From Elizabethkingia sp. YR214 (GTDB taxonomy: Bacteria > Bacteroidota > Bacteroidia > Flavobacteriales > Weeksellaceae), in assembly GCF_003058195.1 (NCBI RefSeq), contig NZ_QBUH01000005.1, positions 407,692 through 471,691 of the forward strand: a stretch of DNA of 64,000 nucleotides. Reading direction: 5' to 3'. Position numbers and translations under genes: made by a program. How positions within the stretch are numbered: position 1 is the stretch's first letter; each line of letters begins with the position of its first letter. The notes under the pieces were generated by a model, which was given only the letters and a program-made list of their open reading frames with translations, searched no databases and was not told the origin of the DNA. Positions 28,399 to 36,797 of the stretch are shown here, one piece after another.

Positions 28399-29136
28399 AT
28401 GTCATTATTTACACCTATCATCTGGATCTTAATTCTTCTTCCGATTATCATTTTAGCATTTATAAAATCTAAAAACAAAAACACCAAATATCTGGTCTAT
28501 TTTATTCTTTACTTTCTTGCAGACTCTTATCTTCTGATATTGGGCAGACAGTACATCAATCTTGATTTTTTGGGATTAAAGCTCAATTGGGCCAGCAAAT
28601 TAATAAGTATTGTTTTTGCTTTGATACTGATATTTTCAGTTTCACGAAGCGAGCGAGAAGCCATTGGATTCACTACCAAAACCAATAGTAAGAAACAAAT
28701 CCGATATGGTCTTTTAGTATTCCTGGGACTCACATTATTCGACATTATATTCAAATTGATTATGTTTCCCAAAGGCGGTACTTTCGATGCTGAAACATTT
28801 CTTTTTCAGGCTACAATGCCCGGTTTAAGCGAAGAGATACTATTCAGAGGAATCTTTCTATGGATGTTGGAAAAAGCTTTCCCTCCTCAATGGAACTTTA
28901 AAGGGATAAAATTTGGTTGGGGGTTTGTTATTATAACCATCACGTTTGGACTTATACATGGTGTTATTCTTACGGATACACATCAGTTTAAAATAGACAT
29001 CATCACGATTGTTTATCTTACCTTAATTTCCTCAGTCAGTGTGGGAATTCTGAGAAAGTTCTCTGGTAATCTTATTTACCCTGTACTAGGACATAATTTA
29101 ATAAATATCACCAACGTCATTATAAGAATTTTATAA
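28399..29136 (+). CDS. CPBP-family intramembrane metalloprotease
   Basis: The 245-residue membrane protein has the three CPBP (CAAX/Abi, Pfam Abi) motifs: SEEILFRG near residue 140, a His motif FGLIHGV near 195, and GHNLINI at the C-terminus. These residues form the intramembrane active site. About seven hydrophobic helices are visible. Family members cleave membrane substrates or give bacteriocin self-immunity. A terminator follows and the LytS kinase begins 75 bases later. Confidence 0.88.
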   Translation: MSLFTPIIWILILLPIIILAFIKSKNKNTKYLVYFILYFLADSYLLILGRQYINLDFLGLKLNWASKLISIVFALILIFSVSRSEREAIGFTTKTNSKKQIRYGLLVFLGLTLFDIIFKLIMFPKGGTFDAETFLFQATMPGLSEEILFRGIFLWMLEKAFPPQWNFKGIKFGWGFVIITITFGLIHGVILTDTHQFKIDIITIVYLTLISSVSVGILRKFSGNLIYPVLGHNLINITNVIIRIL

Positions 29137-29147
29137 TACTAATCTCC

Positions 29148-29185
29148 AAAAGCAACTTCAAAAAACTATCTTTGAAGTTGCTTTT
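29148..29185 (+). terminator. Intrinsic terminator after the CPBP gene
   Basis: A perfect 15-bp inverted repeat (AAAAGCAACTTCAAA and complement) with an 8-base loop ends in TTTTAG. Confidence 0.85.
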
Positions 29186-29210
29186 AGATCTATAAAAACT
29201 AAATATACCA

Positions 29211-30365
29211 GTGCCTGACAATTACTTTGCAAATAAGATTGATACATTCGACTTCAATCAGTTTTACAGTAAAAAAAGAAGATTATTATTTCACTGCATA
29301 ATGTGGTTACTTTTTGCCTCATTTTTACTGCTTAGCTATATTTTAGCTTATGATATCCCTTTATTTCATAGCATTATCCTAACCCTGCGTATGGCGATAT
29401 GCAATATGGTTGTATTCTATATTTTCTTTTATATGCTATTACCTAAAGCTCTTGAAGGCGGGAAAATAAAAGCAATCATTTTATTGGTGCTTAGTATTCC
29501 CTTCTGTATCTATTTATGGATGGCCATCACTTACTTCATTACATTAGTATACAATGGTTTGGGATTTGACGTTCCGATGGGTGAACTAAAAGGTATTATT
29601 TCCAAAGCTGCAGAGCAAAGCTTTACCCAGGCTTTATCTTTTAAAAGAGTTTTATCTCAGATCATTATTGTAATCTCACTTTTATCACCTTTCTTTTTTG
29701 TGAAAATTCTTTTTGAAATTTTCAGAATGTACAACAGAACATTAAAACTAAAGGAGCAGAAAATGGAAATAGAAATTCAGAATATCAATATGGAAAAGGA
29801 TTTCCTGAAAGCTCAGCTCAATCCGCATTTTCTCTTTAATACTCTAAATAACCTGTACAGTCTGGCTATAAAAAAAGACAATCAGACGCCGGAAGTTATC
29901 CTTAATTTGTCTGAGATGATGAGCTACACTCTATATGAATCGAATACTGAAAAGGTTCCTCTGGATAAAGAACTAGACTTCATCAAAAATTATTTTGAGT
30001 TGGAAAAAATGCGCTACCCTGCAGATAAAAATATTCAGATCAATATTTCTAACGGAGGTAATACTTCGGGATTATATATAGCACCTTTGCTAGCATTCAG
30101 CTGTATAGAAAATGCTTTCAAATATGGTCTCAGAAGTTCAGAAGAACAATTTATACTTTTGGATATAAAGACAGAAAACAATACATTTTATTTTCGGTTG
30201 GAAAACGATGTGGAAATAATAAACCAAGACCAATCCGTTGGCGGAATCGGGTTGGAAAATATGCGAAAACGTTTAACGTTATTATATCCTGAACAGCATG
30301 AACTACAAATAGAAAATACCGGAAACAGATTTAAAGTAACTTTAAAAATAGTTTTAGAAAACTGA
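29211..30365 (+). CDS. LytS-type sensor histidine kinase
   Basis: The 384-residue kinase has four membrane helices in the first 180 residues. A linker follows, then the His_kinase box with phospho-acceptor His206 in QLNPHFLFNTLNNLYSLA, and an HATPase part ending GGIGLENMRKRLTLLYP. This is the LytS/YehU subfamily that pairs with LytTR regulators. The start is GTG 29211. Its stop overlaps the start of the regulator gene (TGATG), so the two are translationally coupled. Confidence 0.92.
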   Translation: MPDNYFANKIDTFDFNQFYSKKRRLLFHCIMWLLFASFLLLSYILAYDIPLFHSIILTLRMAICNMVVFYIFFYMLLPKALEGGKIKAIILLVLSIPFCIYLWMAITYFITLVYNGLGFDVPMGELKGIISKAAEQSFTQALSFKRVLSQIIIVISLLSPFFFVKILFEIFRMYNRTLKLKEQKMEIEIQNINMEKDFLKAQLNPHFLFNTLNNLYSLAIKKDNQTPEVILNLSEMMSYTLYESNTEKVPLDKELDFIKNYFELEKMRYPADKNIQINISNGGNTSGLYIAPLLAFSCIENAFKYGLRSSEEQFILLDIKTENNTFYFRLENDVEIINQDQSVGGIGLENMRKRLTLLYPEQHELQIENTGNRFKVTLKIVLEN

Positions 30366-31072
30366 TGGAAAAATTGCATTGCATAATTATAGATGATGAA
30401 CCACTTGGAAGAGATGTTATAGAGTCCTTTGTACAGGAAATTCCATTTCTCAGTTTAACAAAATCATTTGGAGATCCGGCAGAAGCTTTGTTCTATTTGC
30501 AAAACAATACTGTAGATATTATATTCAGTGATATTCAGATGCCTAAAATCAACGGAATGGAGCTTGTAAAATCACTCTCTAATCCACCGGTTATTATTTT
30601 TATTACTGCACACCGTGATTTTGCACTGGATGGTTTTGATACCGGGGTTACGGATTATCTGGTAAAGCCTGTACGTTTTGATCGTTTTCTAAAAGCCGTT
30701 AACCGAGCTAAAGATTATATCGCTTTAAAACAGATTCCTTCAATCCAGCAAGTCAATACGGACAGAATTTTTATAAAATCTGAAGGCAAACTCATTAAAA
30801 TATTACTGGACGAAATCCTGTATGTAGAGGCTCAGGGTGATTATCTTAAAATTGTTATAGATTCCGAAACTTATACTACACAAGCAACTTTAAAATCTAT
30901 GGAAGAGATTCTGACCTTACCTGGTTTCTTCCGCGTACAACGGTCATTTATACTGAATATAGAAGCTATAAGAAGTGTAAATGCCAATATGGTAGAGCTA
31001 ATCAACGGAAAAACAATATCAATAGCTCTTAACAAAAAAGATGAACTCTTCAGTCAGTTAGGTATAAAATAA
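30365..31072 (+). CDS. LytTR-family response regulator
   Basis: The 235-residue regulator has a receiver domain (1-120) with phospho-acceptor Asp56 in IIFSDIQMPKING and the conserved Lys in YLVKPV. A C-terminal LytTR DNA-binding domain follows (about 137-235, RIFIKSEGKLIKILLDEILYVEAQGDYLKIV). It forms a two-component system with the overlapping LytS-type kinase. The target genes are not visible here. Confidence 0.94.
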   Translation: MEKLHCIIIDDEPLGRDVIESFVQEIPFLSLTKSFGDPAEALFYLQNNTVDIIFSDIQMPKINGMELVKSLSNPPVIIFITAHRDFALDGFDTGVTDYLVKPVRFDRFLKAVNRAKDYIALKQIPSIQQVNTDRIFIKSEGKLIKILLDEILYVEAQGDYLKIVIDSETYTTQATLKSMEEILTLPGFFRVQRSFILNIEAIRSVNANMVELINGKTISIALNKKDELFSQLGIK

Positions 31073-31105
31073 AACTTTGCAATAGGGTTGCATGCCTCTC
31101 CGTAT

Positions 31106-31113
31106 TATCTTTG
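31106..31113 (+). promoter_or_regulatory. Promoter -7 element for the P-type ATPase gene
   Basis: TATCTTTG fits TAnnTTTG and lies 16 bases before ATG 31130. A TTG at 31088-31090 is 15 bases upstream, slightly short of the known spacing. Confidence 0.4.
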
Positions 31114-31129
31114 ATGAAAATTAAAAGTT

Positions 31130-33115
31130 ATGAGTTCAAATAGCGACTGCTGCAGCACAAAACCGCAGCAACAACACAATCATCAGCATAATGGGGATGG
31201 ACACGACCACGATCATGGTCACGACCATTCTCATGATAATAGCGAGAAAACAACCTTCCAGTTATTTTTGCCAGCTGTGATTTCCTTCGTTCTGCTTATG
31301 GTAGGAATCGCATTGGACAATTATATAAAACCTGAATGGTTCCAGGGCTGGGTAAGAGTTGTATTATATGTAGCAGCATATATTCCGGTAGGTCTTCCGG
31401 TACTAAAAGATGCTGTTAAGAGTATCCGATACAGCGATTTCTTCTCAGAGTTTTTCCTGATGAGTATTGCTACTCTTGGTGCATTTGCCATTGCAGAATA
31501 TCCTGAAGGCGTTGCGGTAATGCTTTTCTACTCTGTAGGAGAAGTATTCCAAACTATGGCAGTACAAAGAGCCAAAAAGAATATCAAAGGATTATTGGAT
31601 CAGAGACCGGATGAAATTACAATTCTGGAAAACAATATTCCTAAGACTATTAAGGCTGAAACAGCACAGGTTGGACAGATTATTCAGCTAAAACCAGGTG
31701 AAAAACTGGCTTTAGACGGAGAGCTGATCTCAGAGAGTGCATCTTTCAATACAGCAGCTCTGACAGGTGAAAGCAAGCCAGACACTAAAAGAAAAGGTGA
31801 AGCTGTACTTGCAGGGATGATCAATCTTAACTCAGTAAGTCAGGTGCTGATTCAGAAAGAGTATAAAGACAGCAAGCTTTCCAAAATACTGGAACTGGTA
31901 CAAAATGCCACTTCGCAAAAAGCACCAACAGAATTGTTTATCCGGAAATTTGCTAAAGTATATACACCAATTGTCGTAGTATTGGCTATTGCTATTTGTC
32001 TATTGCCTTACTTCTTTGTACAACAATATGAGTTCAGAGATTGGTTATACCGTGCGTTGATCTTCCTGGTTATTTCATGTCCTTGTGCATTGGTTATTTC
32101 CATTCCTTTAGGATACTTCGGTGGAATTGGTGCCGGAAGTAAAAACGGGATACTCTTCAAAGGCAGTAACTTCCTGGATGCATTAGCCAATATTCAGAAT
32201 GTAGTAATGGATAAAACCGGAACAATGACAGAAGGTGTATTTAAAGTACAAACTGCAAATATTGAAAACGGATTTGATAAAGATGAGATCCTGAAGTATC
32301 TGAATGTTATTGAAAGTAAATCTACACACCCTATTGCAACTGCTGTACACGAATATGTTGGAGAAGTAGACCATTCTATAGTATTAGAAAATGCAGAAGA
32401 GATTCCGGGACACGGATTGAAGTCTACTATCAACGGGAAAGATTTCCTTGCCGGTAACTTCAAGTTGATGGATAAATTTAATATTCAGTATCAGGTTAAT
32501 CACTCTGCAATTTCCGATACATTAATCGCCATTGCTTATGGTGGTCAGTTTGCAGGTTATCTGAGTATTTCGGACCAGATAAAACCAGATGCAGTAAAAG
32601 CTGTTGCAGAGCTTAAAAAGCTCAATATAAAAACAACTATGTTGAGTGGTGATAAAACAGCTGTTGTAAAAGAAGTAGCACAAAAAATTGGAATTGAAAA
32701 TGCCTTTGGTGATTTATTACCAGAAGATAAGGTTGAGAAAGTAAAAGCCATAAAAGCACAAAATGAAACAGTTGCCTTCATTGGCGATGGAGTAAACGAT
32801 GCACCGGTTATTGCTCTAAGTGATGTCGGAATGGCAATGGGTGGATTAGGCAGTGATGCAACCATTGAAACAGCGGACGTTGTTATCCAGGATGACCAGC
32901 CTTCAAAAATTCCTACAGCCATCAGAATAGGGAAAGAGACTAAGAAAATCGTATGGCAGAACATTATATTAGCCTTTGCCGTAAAAGCTATTGTTCTTAT
33001 TCTTGGGGCCGGAGGTTTGGCTACAATGTGGGAAGCAGTATTTGCCGATGTAGGTGTAGCTCTCTTGGCTATTCTGAATGCAGTAAGAATACAGAGAATG
33101 AATTTTAAAAATTAA
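31130..33115 (+). CDS. Heavy-metal P1B-type ATPase (Zn/Cd exporter)
   Basis: The 661-residue protein has the P-type core: TGES actuator motif (ALTGESKPD), membrane CPC motif (SCPCALVISIP), phosphorylation site Asp361 in DKTGTM, and hinge GDGVNDAPVIA. The last helix (ADVGVALLAILNAVR) fits Zn2+/Cd2+/Pb2+ pumps. The N-terminus has no Cys-x-x-Cys HMA domain but a 45-residue His-rich tail (HNHQHNGDGHDHDHGHDHSH) that could bind zinc. It would export metal to the periplasm. A terminator follows. Confidence 0.92.
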   Translation: MSSNSDCCSTKPQQQHNHQHNGDGHDHDHGHDHSHDNSEKTTFQLFLPAVISFVLLMVGIALDNYIKPEWFQGWVRVVLYVAAYIPVGLPVLKDAVKSIRYSDFFSEFFLMSIATLGAFAIAEYPEGVAVMLFYSVGEVFQTMAVQRAKKNIKGLLDQRPDEITILENNIPKTIKAETAQVGQIIQLKPGEKLALDGELISESASFNTAALTGESKPDTKRKGEAVLAGMINLNSVSQVLIQKEYKDSKLSKILELVQNATSQKAPTELFIRKFAKVYTPIVVVLAIAICLLPYFFVQQYEFRDWLYRALIFLVISCPCALVISIPLGYFGGIGAGSKNGILFKGSNFLDALANIQNVVMDKTGTMTEGVFKVQTANIENGFDKDEILKYLNVIESKSTHPIATAVHEYVGEVDHSIVLENAEEIPGHGLKSTINGKDFLAGNFKLMDKFNIQYQVNHSAISDTLIAIAYGGQFAGYLSISDQIKPDAVKAVAELKKLNIKTTMLSGDKTAVVKEVAQKIGIENAFGDLLPEDKVEKVKAIKAQNETVAFIGDGVNDAPVIALSDVGMAMGGLGSDATIETADVVIQDDQPSKIPTAIRIGKETKKIVWQNIILAFAVKAIVLILGAGGLATMWEAVFADVGVALLAILNAVRIQRMNFKN

Positions 33116-33124
33116 TATCAGTTA

Positions 33125-33158
33125 AAAATCGCCAGAAACTATTTTCTGGCGATTTTTT
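33125..33158 (+). terminator. Intrinsic terminator after the P-type ATPase gene
   Basis: A 14-bp perfect stem (AAAATCGCCAGAAA and complement) with a 4-base loop is followed by TTTTTTTATTTT. Confidence 0.9.
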
Positions 33159-33201
33159 TATTTTGAATAGCCTCTTCTGTTTTTCGATGCCGAATAATAT
33201 G

Positions 33202-33209
33202 TAAGTTTG
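33202..33209 (+). promoter_or_regulatory. Promoter -7 element for the sigma-54 activator gene
   Basis: TAAGTTTG fits TAnnTTTG and lies 17 bases before ATG 33227. The activator is therefore probably made from a housekeeping promoter. Confidence 0.45.
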
Positions 33210-33226
33210 CATCTCAATTCTATCAT

Positions 33227-34555
33227 ATGCCGGGAACTATCCTCATCATTGACGACGAACTTAAACTTTTGAAACTTCTGGGAATGATTCTTTCTCAGGA
33301 AAACTTCAATGTAAAAGAAGCTTCAACTGCGCGCTCAGCTATGACAATGCTTGAGCAGCACGATTTTGATGTTGTACTAAGTGATGTACGGCTTCCGGAT
33401 GCATTTGGTGTAGAGCTTGTAAAGGCCATTAAAACCAAATATCCTGAAAAAGAGGTTATCCTGATGACAGCTTTTGGAAATATTTCCGATGCTGTACAGG
33501 CAATGAAGAATGGCGCATACGATTATCTGGTAAAAGGAGATGATAACGAAAAAATTATTCCTCTCGTATACAGAGCTATTGAGAAAGCAAAAGATAATAA
33601 ATCTCATAATACAATCCCGGTATGTAAACTAAAAGGGATGGATCAGATCCTGGGAAGTGCAGAGTCTATCCTTCAGGCGAAAAAGCTTGCGGAAAGAGTT
33701 GCGCTTACAGACGCTACCGTTTTACTAACCGGAGAAACAGGGACCGGGAAAGAAGTATTTGCTCATGCAATTCATGAAACAGGGAGTCGGAATAATAAAA
33801 ATTTTGTGGCTATCAACTGCTCTGCTTTCAGTAAAGAAATTTTGGAAAGTGAACTATTCGGACACAAACAGGGCGCTTTTACAGGAGCTGTAAAAGATAA
33901 AAAAGGACTTGTTGAAGAAGCCAATGGTGGCACACTATTTCTGGACGAAATTGGAGAAATGCCAATGGATTTACAGGCAAAATTATTGCGTGTACTAGAG
34001 ACCGGAGAATTTATTAAAATGGGAGAAACAAAAGTATCGACCTCTAACTTCCGTCTTATTGCAGCTACCAACAGAAACCTACTGGAAGAAGTAAAGCAGG
34101 GAAGCTTCAGAGAAGACCTCTATTTCAGACTAAATGTTTTTGAAATTCATCTACCAGCTTTACGTGAAAGAAAAGAAGATCTAAAAATTCTTGCCAAAAA
34201 CTTCATCGACGTTTTCAGTAAAAAAATGAATATCCTTTCAAAAGTTCAGGTTTCTGAAGATTATTATAAAATACTAAAGAAAAATAACTGGCAGGGAAAC
34301 ATCCGTGAGCTTAGAAATACCATTGAAAGGAGCCTTATTCTGATGAATAATAATATTCTTGATGCAGGCAGTCTGCCACTGTACTCGGAACAGGCTTCTA
34401 CAGACACAGACTCATTAAGCATTAAAACACTTGAAAAAGAACATATCCAGAAAGTGTTACAATATACTAAGGGCAATAAAGCTGAAGCTGCGCGACTTCT
34501 AGAAATCGGCATTGCAACCTTATATCGTAAGTTGGAGGAATACCAATTGAGATAA
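33227..34555 (+). CDS. Sigma-54-dependent NtrC-type response regulator, likely Kdp activator
   Basis: The 442-residue regulator has a receiver domain with Asp53 (VVLSDVRLPDAFG) and an AAA activator core with Walker A GETGTGKE. The sigma-54 contact loop GAFTGA is at 216-221, and an arginine-finger region follows. A Fis-type helix-turn-helix ends it (KGNKAEAARLLEIGIATLYRKLEEY). It activates sigma-54 RNA polymerase from upstream sites. The Kdp operon starts 240 bases downstream, and no KdpE is encoded there, so by position it is the likely output regulator. A terminator separates it from the operon. Confidence 0.93.
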   Translation: MPGTILIIDDELKLLKLLGMILSQENFNVKEASTARSAMTMLEQHDFDVVLSDVRLPDAFGVELVKAIKTKYPEKEVILMTAFGNISDAVQAMKNGAYDYLVKGDDNEKIIPLVYRAIEKAKDNKSHNTIPVCKLKGMDQILGSAESILQAKKLAERVALTDATVLLTGETGTGKEVFAHAIHETGSRNNKNFVAINCSAFSKEILESELFGHKQGAFTGAVKDKKGLVEEANGGTLFLDEIGEMPMDLQAKLLRVLETGEFIKMGETKVSTSNFRLIAATNRNLLEEVKQGSFREDLYFRLNVFEIHLPALRERKEDLKILAKNFIDVFSKKMNILSKVQVSEDYYKILKKNNWQGNIRELRNTIERSLILMNNNILDAGSLPLYSEQASTDTDSLSIKTLEKEHIQKVLQYTKGNKAEAARLLEIGIATLYRKLEEYQLR

Positions 34556-34574
34556 AGAATTCTATTTATTATTA

Positions 34575-34618
34575 AATAAGACACCCCATAACTTATGAAA
34601 GTTATGGGGTGTCTTATT
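34575..34618 (+). terminator. Intrinsic terminator after the sigma-54 activator gene
   Basis: A perfect 18-bp stem (AATAAGACACCCCATAAC and complement) with an 8-base loop is followed by TTAACAAAT. It isolates the kdp operon from read-through. Confidence 0.85.
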
Positions 34619-34638
34619 TTAACAAATCTATTGTTTAT

Positions 34639-34673
34639 TTATCATTTGGATAATGAGCCTATCATTTTGATAA
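34639..34673 (+). promoter_or_regulatory. Tandem palindromic operator, probable activator binding site
   Basis: Two 14-base copies, TATCATTTGGATAA (34640-34653) and TATCATTTTGATAA (34660-34673), differ at one position. They start exactly 20 bases apart, two helical turns. Each is itself an inverted repeat of the form TATCA-TTT-TGATA. Lying about 80-110 bases upstream of a sigma-54-like element, they have the layout of an upstream activator sequence. Confidence 0.6.
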
Positions 34674-34751
34674 GGTTTTCTCTGTCATCCGTATTCTCTA
34701 AAAACAAGTAACATCCTACACAATAGCACTTTAAGAACATTCATATTGAAT

Positions 34752-34767
34752 TGGAACCGGTTTTGGC
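34752..34767 (+). promoter_or_regulatory. Imperfect sigma-54 promoter candidate for the kdp operon
   Basis: TGGAAC-N5-TTGGC resembles the -24/-12 consensus TGGCAC-N5-TTGC. The -12 element deviates by one base (TTGG rather than TTGC), which is a real weakness. It lies about 30 bases before the first ATG of the operon, and no TAnnTTTG element is seen in this gap. Confidence 0.4.
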
Positions 34768-34797
34768 ATTTACCATTCAGATAAAAAATTATGAAAA

Positions 34798-34908
34798 ATG
34801 ACAACTTTAAAAAAAACCGGTCAGAAGCCCAGCCAGTCTTCTTATACCTGGCTACTGACATTTCTGGCTGCACTCGTAGTTCTAACCTTAATTATTAGAA
34901 TGATATGA
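34798..34908 (+). CDS. Single-span micropeptide, first gene of the kdp operon
   Basis: A 36-codon frame encodes a polar, Lys/Ser-rich N-terminus (MTTLKKTGQKPSQSS) followed by one hydrophobic helix (YTWLLTFLAALVVLTLIIR). The stop overlaps the next start codon as TGATG. The overlap, clean helix and position next to kdpF support a real gene. I know no function. It could assist assembly of the Kdp pump, as KdpF does. Confidence 0.55.
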   Translation: MTTLKKTGQKPSQSSYTWLLTFLAALVVLTLIIRMI

Positions 34909-34988
34909 TGCTTTTAATCCTTTTATTACTCAGTATTGTTTTGTTCTGGCTTTTGTATAAAACAGTTCAATTTTTTGATAAAATATAA
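34908..34988 (+). CDS. Single-span micropeptide, 26 aa
   Basis: This frame starts in the stop codon of the previous micropeptide. It encodes one hydrophobic helix (LLILLLLSIVLFWLLYK) with a short tail ending in DKI. kdpF starts 7 bases later. It is about the size of KdpF but lacks the KPEKF end. It is probably a membrane micropeptide of the same operon; the role is unknown. Confidence 0.55.
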   Translation: MLLILLLLSIVLFWLLYKTVQFFDKI

Positions 34989-34994
34989 TATATC

Positions 34995-35072
34995 ATGTGG
35001 AGTTTATTCATCCTTTCCGTTCTGGCATTCATTTACATCTGTTATGTGCTGATGAAACCTGAAAAATTTTAA
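34995..35072 (+). CDS. kdpF: Potassium-transporting ATPase subunit F
   Basis: The 25-residue peptide has one membrane helix (WSLFILSVLAFIYICYVLM) and the family end KPEKF. KdpF is a lipid-like stabiliser in the KdpFABC complex. It lies 7 bases before kdpA, the standard order. It is short enough to be missed by automatic gene callers. Confidence 0.85.
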   Translation: MWSLFILSVLAFIYICYVLMKPEKF

Positions 35073-35078
35073 ATTATT

Positions 35079-36773
35079 ATGAATACAGAAATTTTAGGCA
35101 TTATTGCCATGTTTGTTCTAACCTTTATCATAGGGCTTTTCTTAGGGAAATATATCGCCCGTGTGTATGGTTATGAGAAAACCTTTTTAGACCCGGTTTT
35201 TAATCCTGTTGAAAAATTATTTTTCAAAATATCAGGAATAAATCCTAATCGCCAGATGAACTGGAAGCAAAATATGTACGCCATGCTTACCATTAATCTG
35301 GTTTGGTTCGTTATCGGGTTCATACTCCTTCAAACCCAGCAATGGCTGCCTCTGAATCCCGATGACAATCCCAATATGTCACCAGATTTAGCTTTTAATA
35401 CAACTATATCTTTTCTTGTTAACTGCAACCTTCAGCACTACTCCGGCGAAACAGGGGTTAGCTATCTTAGTCAGCTTTTTCTGATGTTTCTTCAGTTTGT
35501 AACAGCTGCAACCGGAATGGCTGCTATGGCTGTACTTTTCAAAGCTTTCAAAGAAAAAACAACCACAGAGTTAGGGAACTTCTATGATTATTTCATGAAA
35601 TCCATGACCCGGATTCTGATTCCCATCTCCATCATTGTAGCATTTATATTAGCTGCAAACGGAACTCCCATGACTTTCGAAGGGAAAGATCATATTACAA
35701 CTCTGGAGGGACAAAAATCAGATGTTTCAAGAGGTCCTGTAGCAGCATTTGTAGCGATTAAACACCTTGGAACCAATGGTGGTGGATTTTACGGAACTAA
35801 CTCCGCACACCCGTTGGAAAATCCGAACTATATTACGAATATGACCGAAATGGCAACTCAGATGATCATTCCGTTTGCTTTAGTATTTGCATTAGGGTTT
35901 TACCTTAAAAGAAAAAAATTATCCCAGATCATATTTACAGTGATGACAATAGGCTTCCTGGCGTTAGCAATTCCGAACGTTATCAATGAAACCACAGGGA
36001 ATCCACTAATAACACAAATGGGTGCAGACAGCAGTCTTGGTGCTATGGAAGGTAAAGAAATACGTTTTGGCAGCGCTTCTTCCGGCTACTGGAGTATTGC
36101 AACTACTGTAATCTCTACAGGATCTGTAAACTCTATGCACGACAGTACCATGCCGCTTTCCGGAATGAATGAACTTCTGGCAATGATGATTAACTGCTTT
36201 TACGGAGGTTGTGGTGTTGGTATTCTCAACTACTTCATCTTCATTATCCTTGCAGTATTCATTAGTGGACTAATGGTCGGCAGAACCCCAGAGTTTTTGG
36301 GTAAAAAGATTGAAGCCAAAGAAATGAAAATAGCTATGATTGTAGCTTTATTCCATCCGTTTCTTATTCTGGCAGGAACCGCTCTTACTGCCTATTTGCC
36401 GGAATTTGGCACCAAAACATTGAACAACCCGGGCTTCCACGGCTTCAGCGAAATGCTATATGAGTTCACCTCTTCTTCAGCAAACAACGGATCCGGATTT
36501 GAAGGTCTGGGAGATAATACACCATGGTGGAATATTTCCACAGGAATAGTTCTTCTGCTTTCAAGATTCATCCCGATTATAGGCCCTATAGCTATTGCAG
36601 GATGTCTGGCTGAGAAAAAATTCATTCCTGAAGGTTCCGGAACACTGAAAACTGACACATTAACTTTTGGATTTATGACACTTGCTGTCATCATATTAAT
36701 TGCTGCACTATCCTTCTTCCCTTCTCTTACACTGGGACCAATCGCAGAACAGCTTCAATATTTCTCCAAATAA
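35079..36773 (+). CDS. kdpA: Potassium-transporting ATPase K+-channel subunit
   Basis: KdpA is the channel-like subunit that selects K+ in the KdpFABC pump. The 564-residue protein has about ten helices. It carries the conserved filter-region motifs, such as NCNLQHYSGETG, the TNGGGFYGTNSAHPLENP loop and SGMNELLAMMINCFYGGCGVG. The length is normal. It sits between kdpF (6-base gap) and kdpB (24-base gap), so the four subunits are one operon. Confidence 0.97.
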   Translation: MNTEILGIIAMFVLTFIIGLFLGKYIARVYGYEKTFLDPVFNPVEKLFFKISGINPNRQMNWKQNMYAMLTINLVWFVIGFILLQTQQWLPLNPDDNPNMSPDLAFNTTISFLVNCNLQHYSGETGVSYLSQLFLMFLQFVTAATGMAAMAVLFKAFKEKTTTELGNFYDYFMKSMTRILIPISIIVAFILAANGTPMTFEGKDHITTLEGQKSDVSRGPVAAFVAIKHLGTNGGGFYGTNSAHPLENPNYITNMTEMATQMIIPFALVFALGFYLKRKKLSQIIFTVMTIGFLALAIPNVINETTGNPLITQMGADSSLGAMEGKEIRFGSASSGYWSIATTVISTGSVNSMHDSTMPLSGMNELLAMMINCFYGGCGVGILNYFIFIILAVFISGLMVGRTPEFLGKKIEAKEMKIAMIVALFHPFLILAGTALTAYLPEFGTKTLNNPGFHGFSEMLYEFTSSSANNGSGFEGLGDNTPWWNISTGIVLLLSRFIPIIGPIAIAGCLAEKKFIPEGSGTLKTDTLTFGFMTLAVIILIAALSFFPSLTLGPIAEQLQYFSK

Positions 36774-36797
36774 TAGAACATTTTTAACATTAAAAAA

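Noticed and set aside
29167..29174. TATCTTTG as a promoter for the LytS-type kinase gene
   Set aside because: It is part of the right arm of the terminator hairpin of the CPBP gene and so is probably incidental.
32557..32964. A 135-codon frame opposite the P-type ATPase gene
   Set aside because: It is antisense to conserved P-type ATPase motifs and is explained by codon bias of the real gene.
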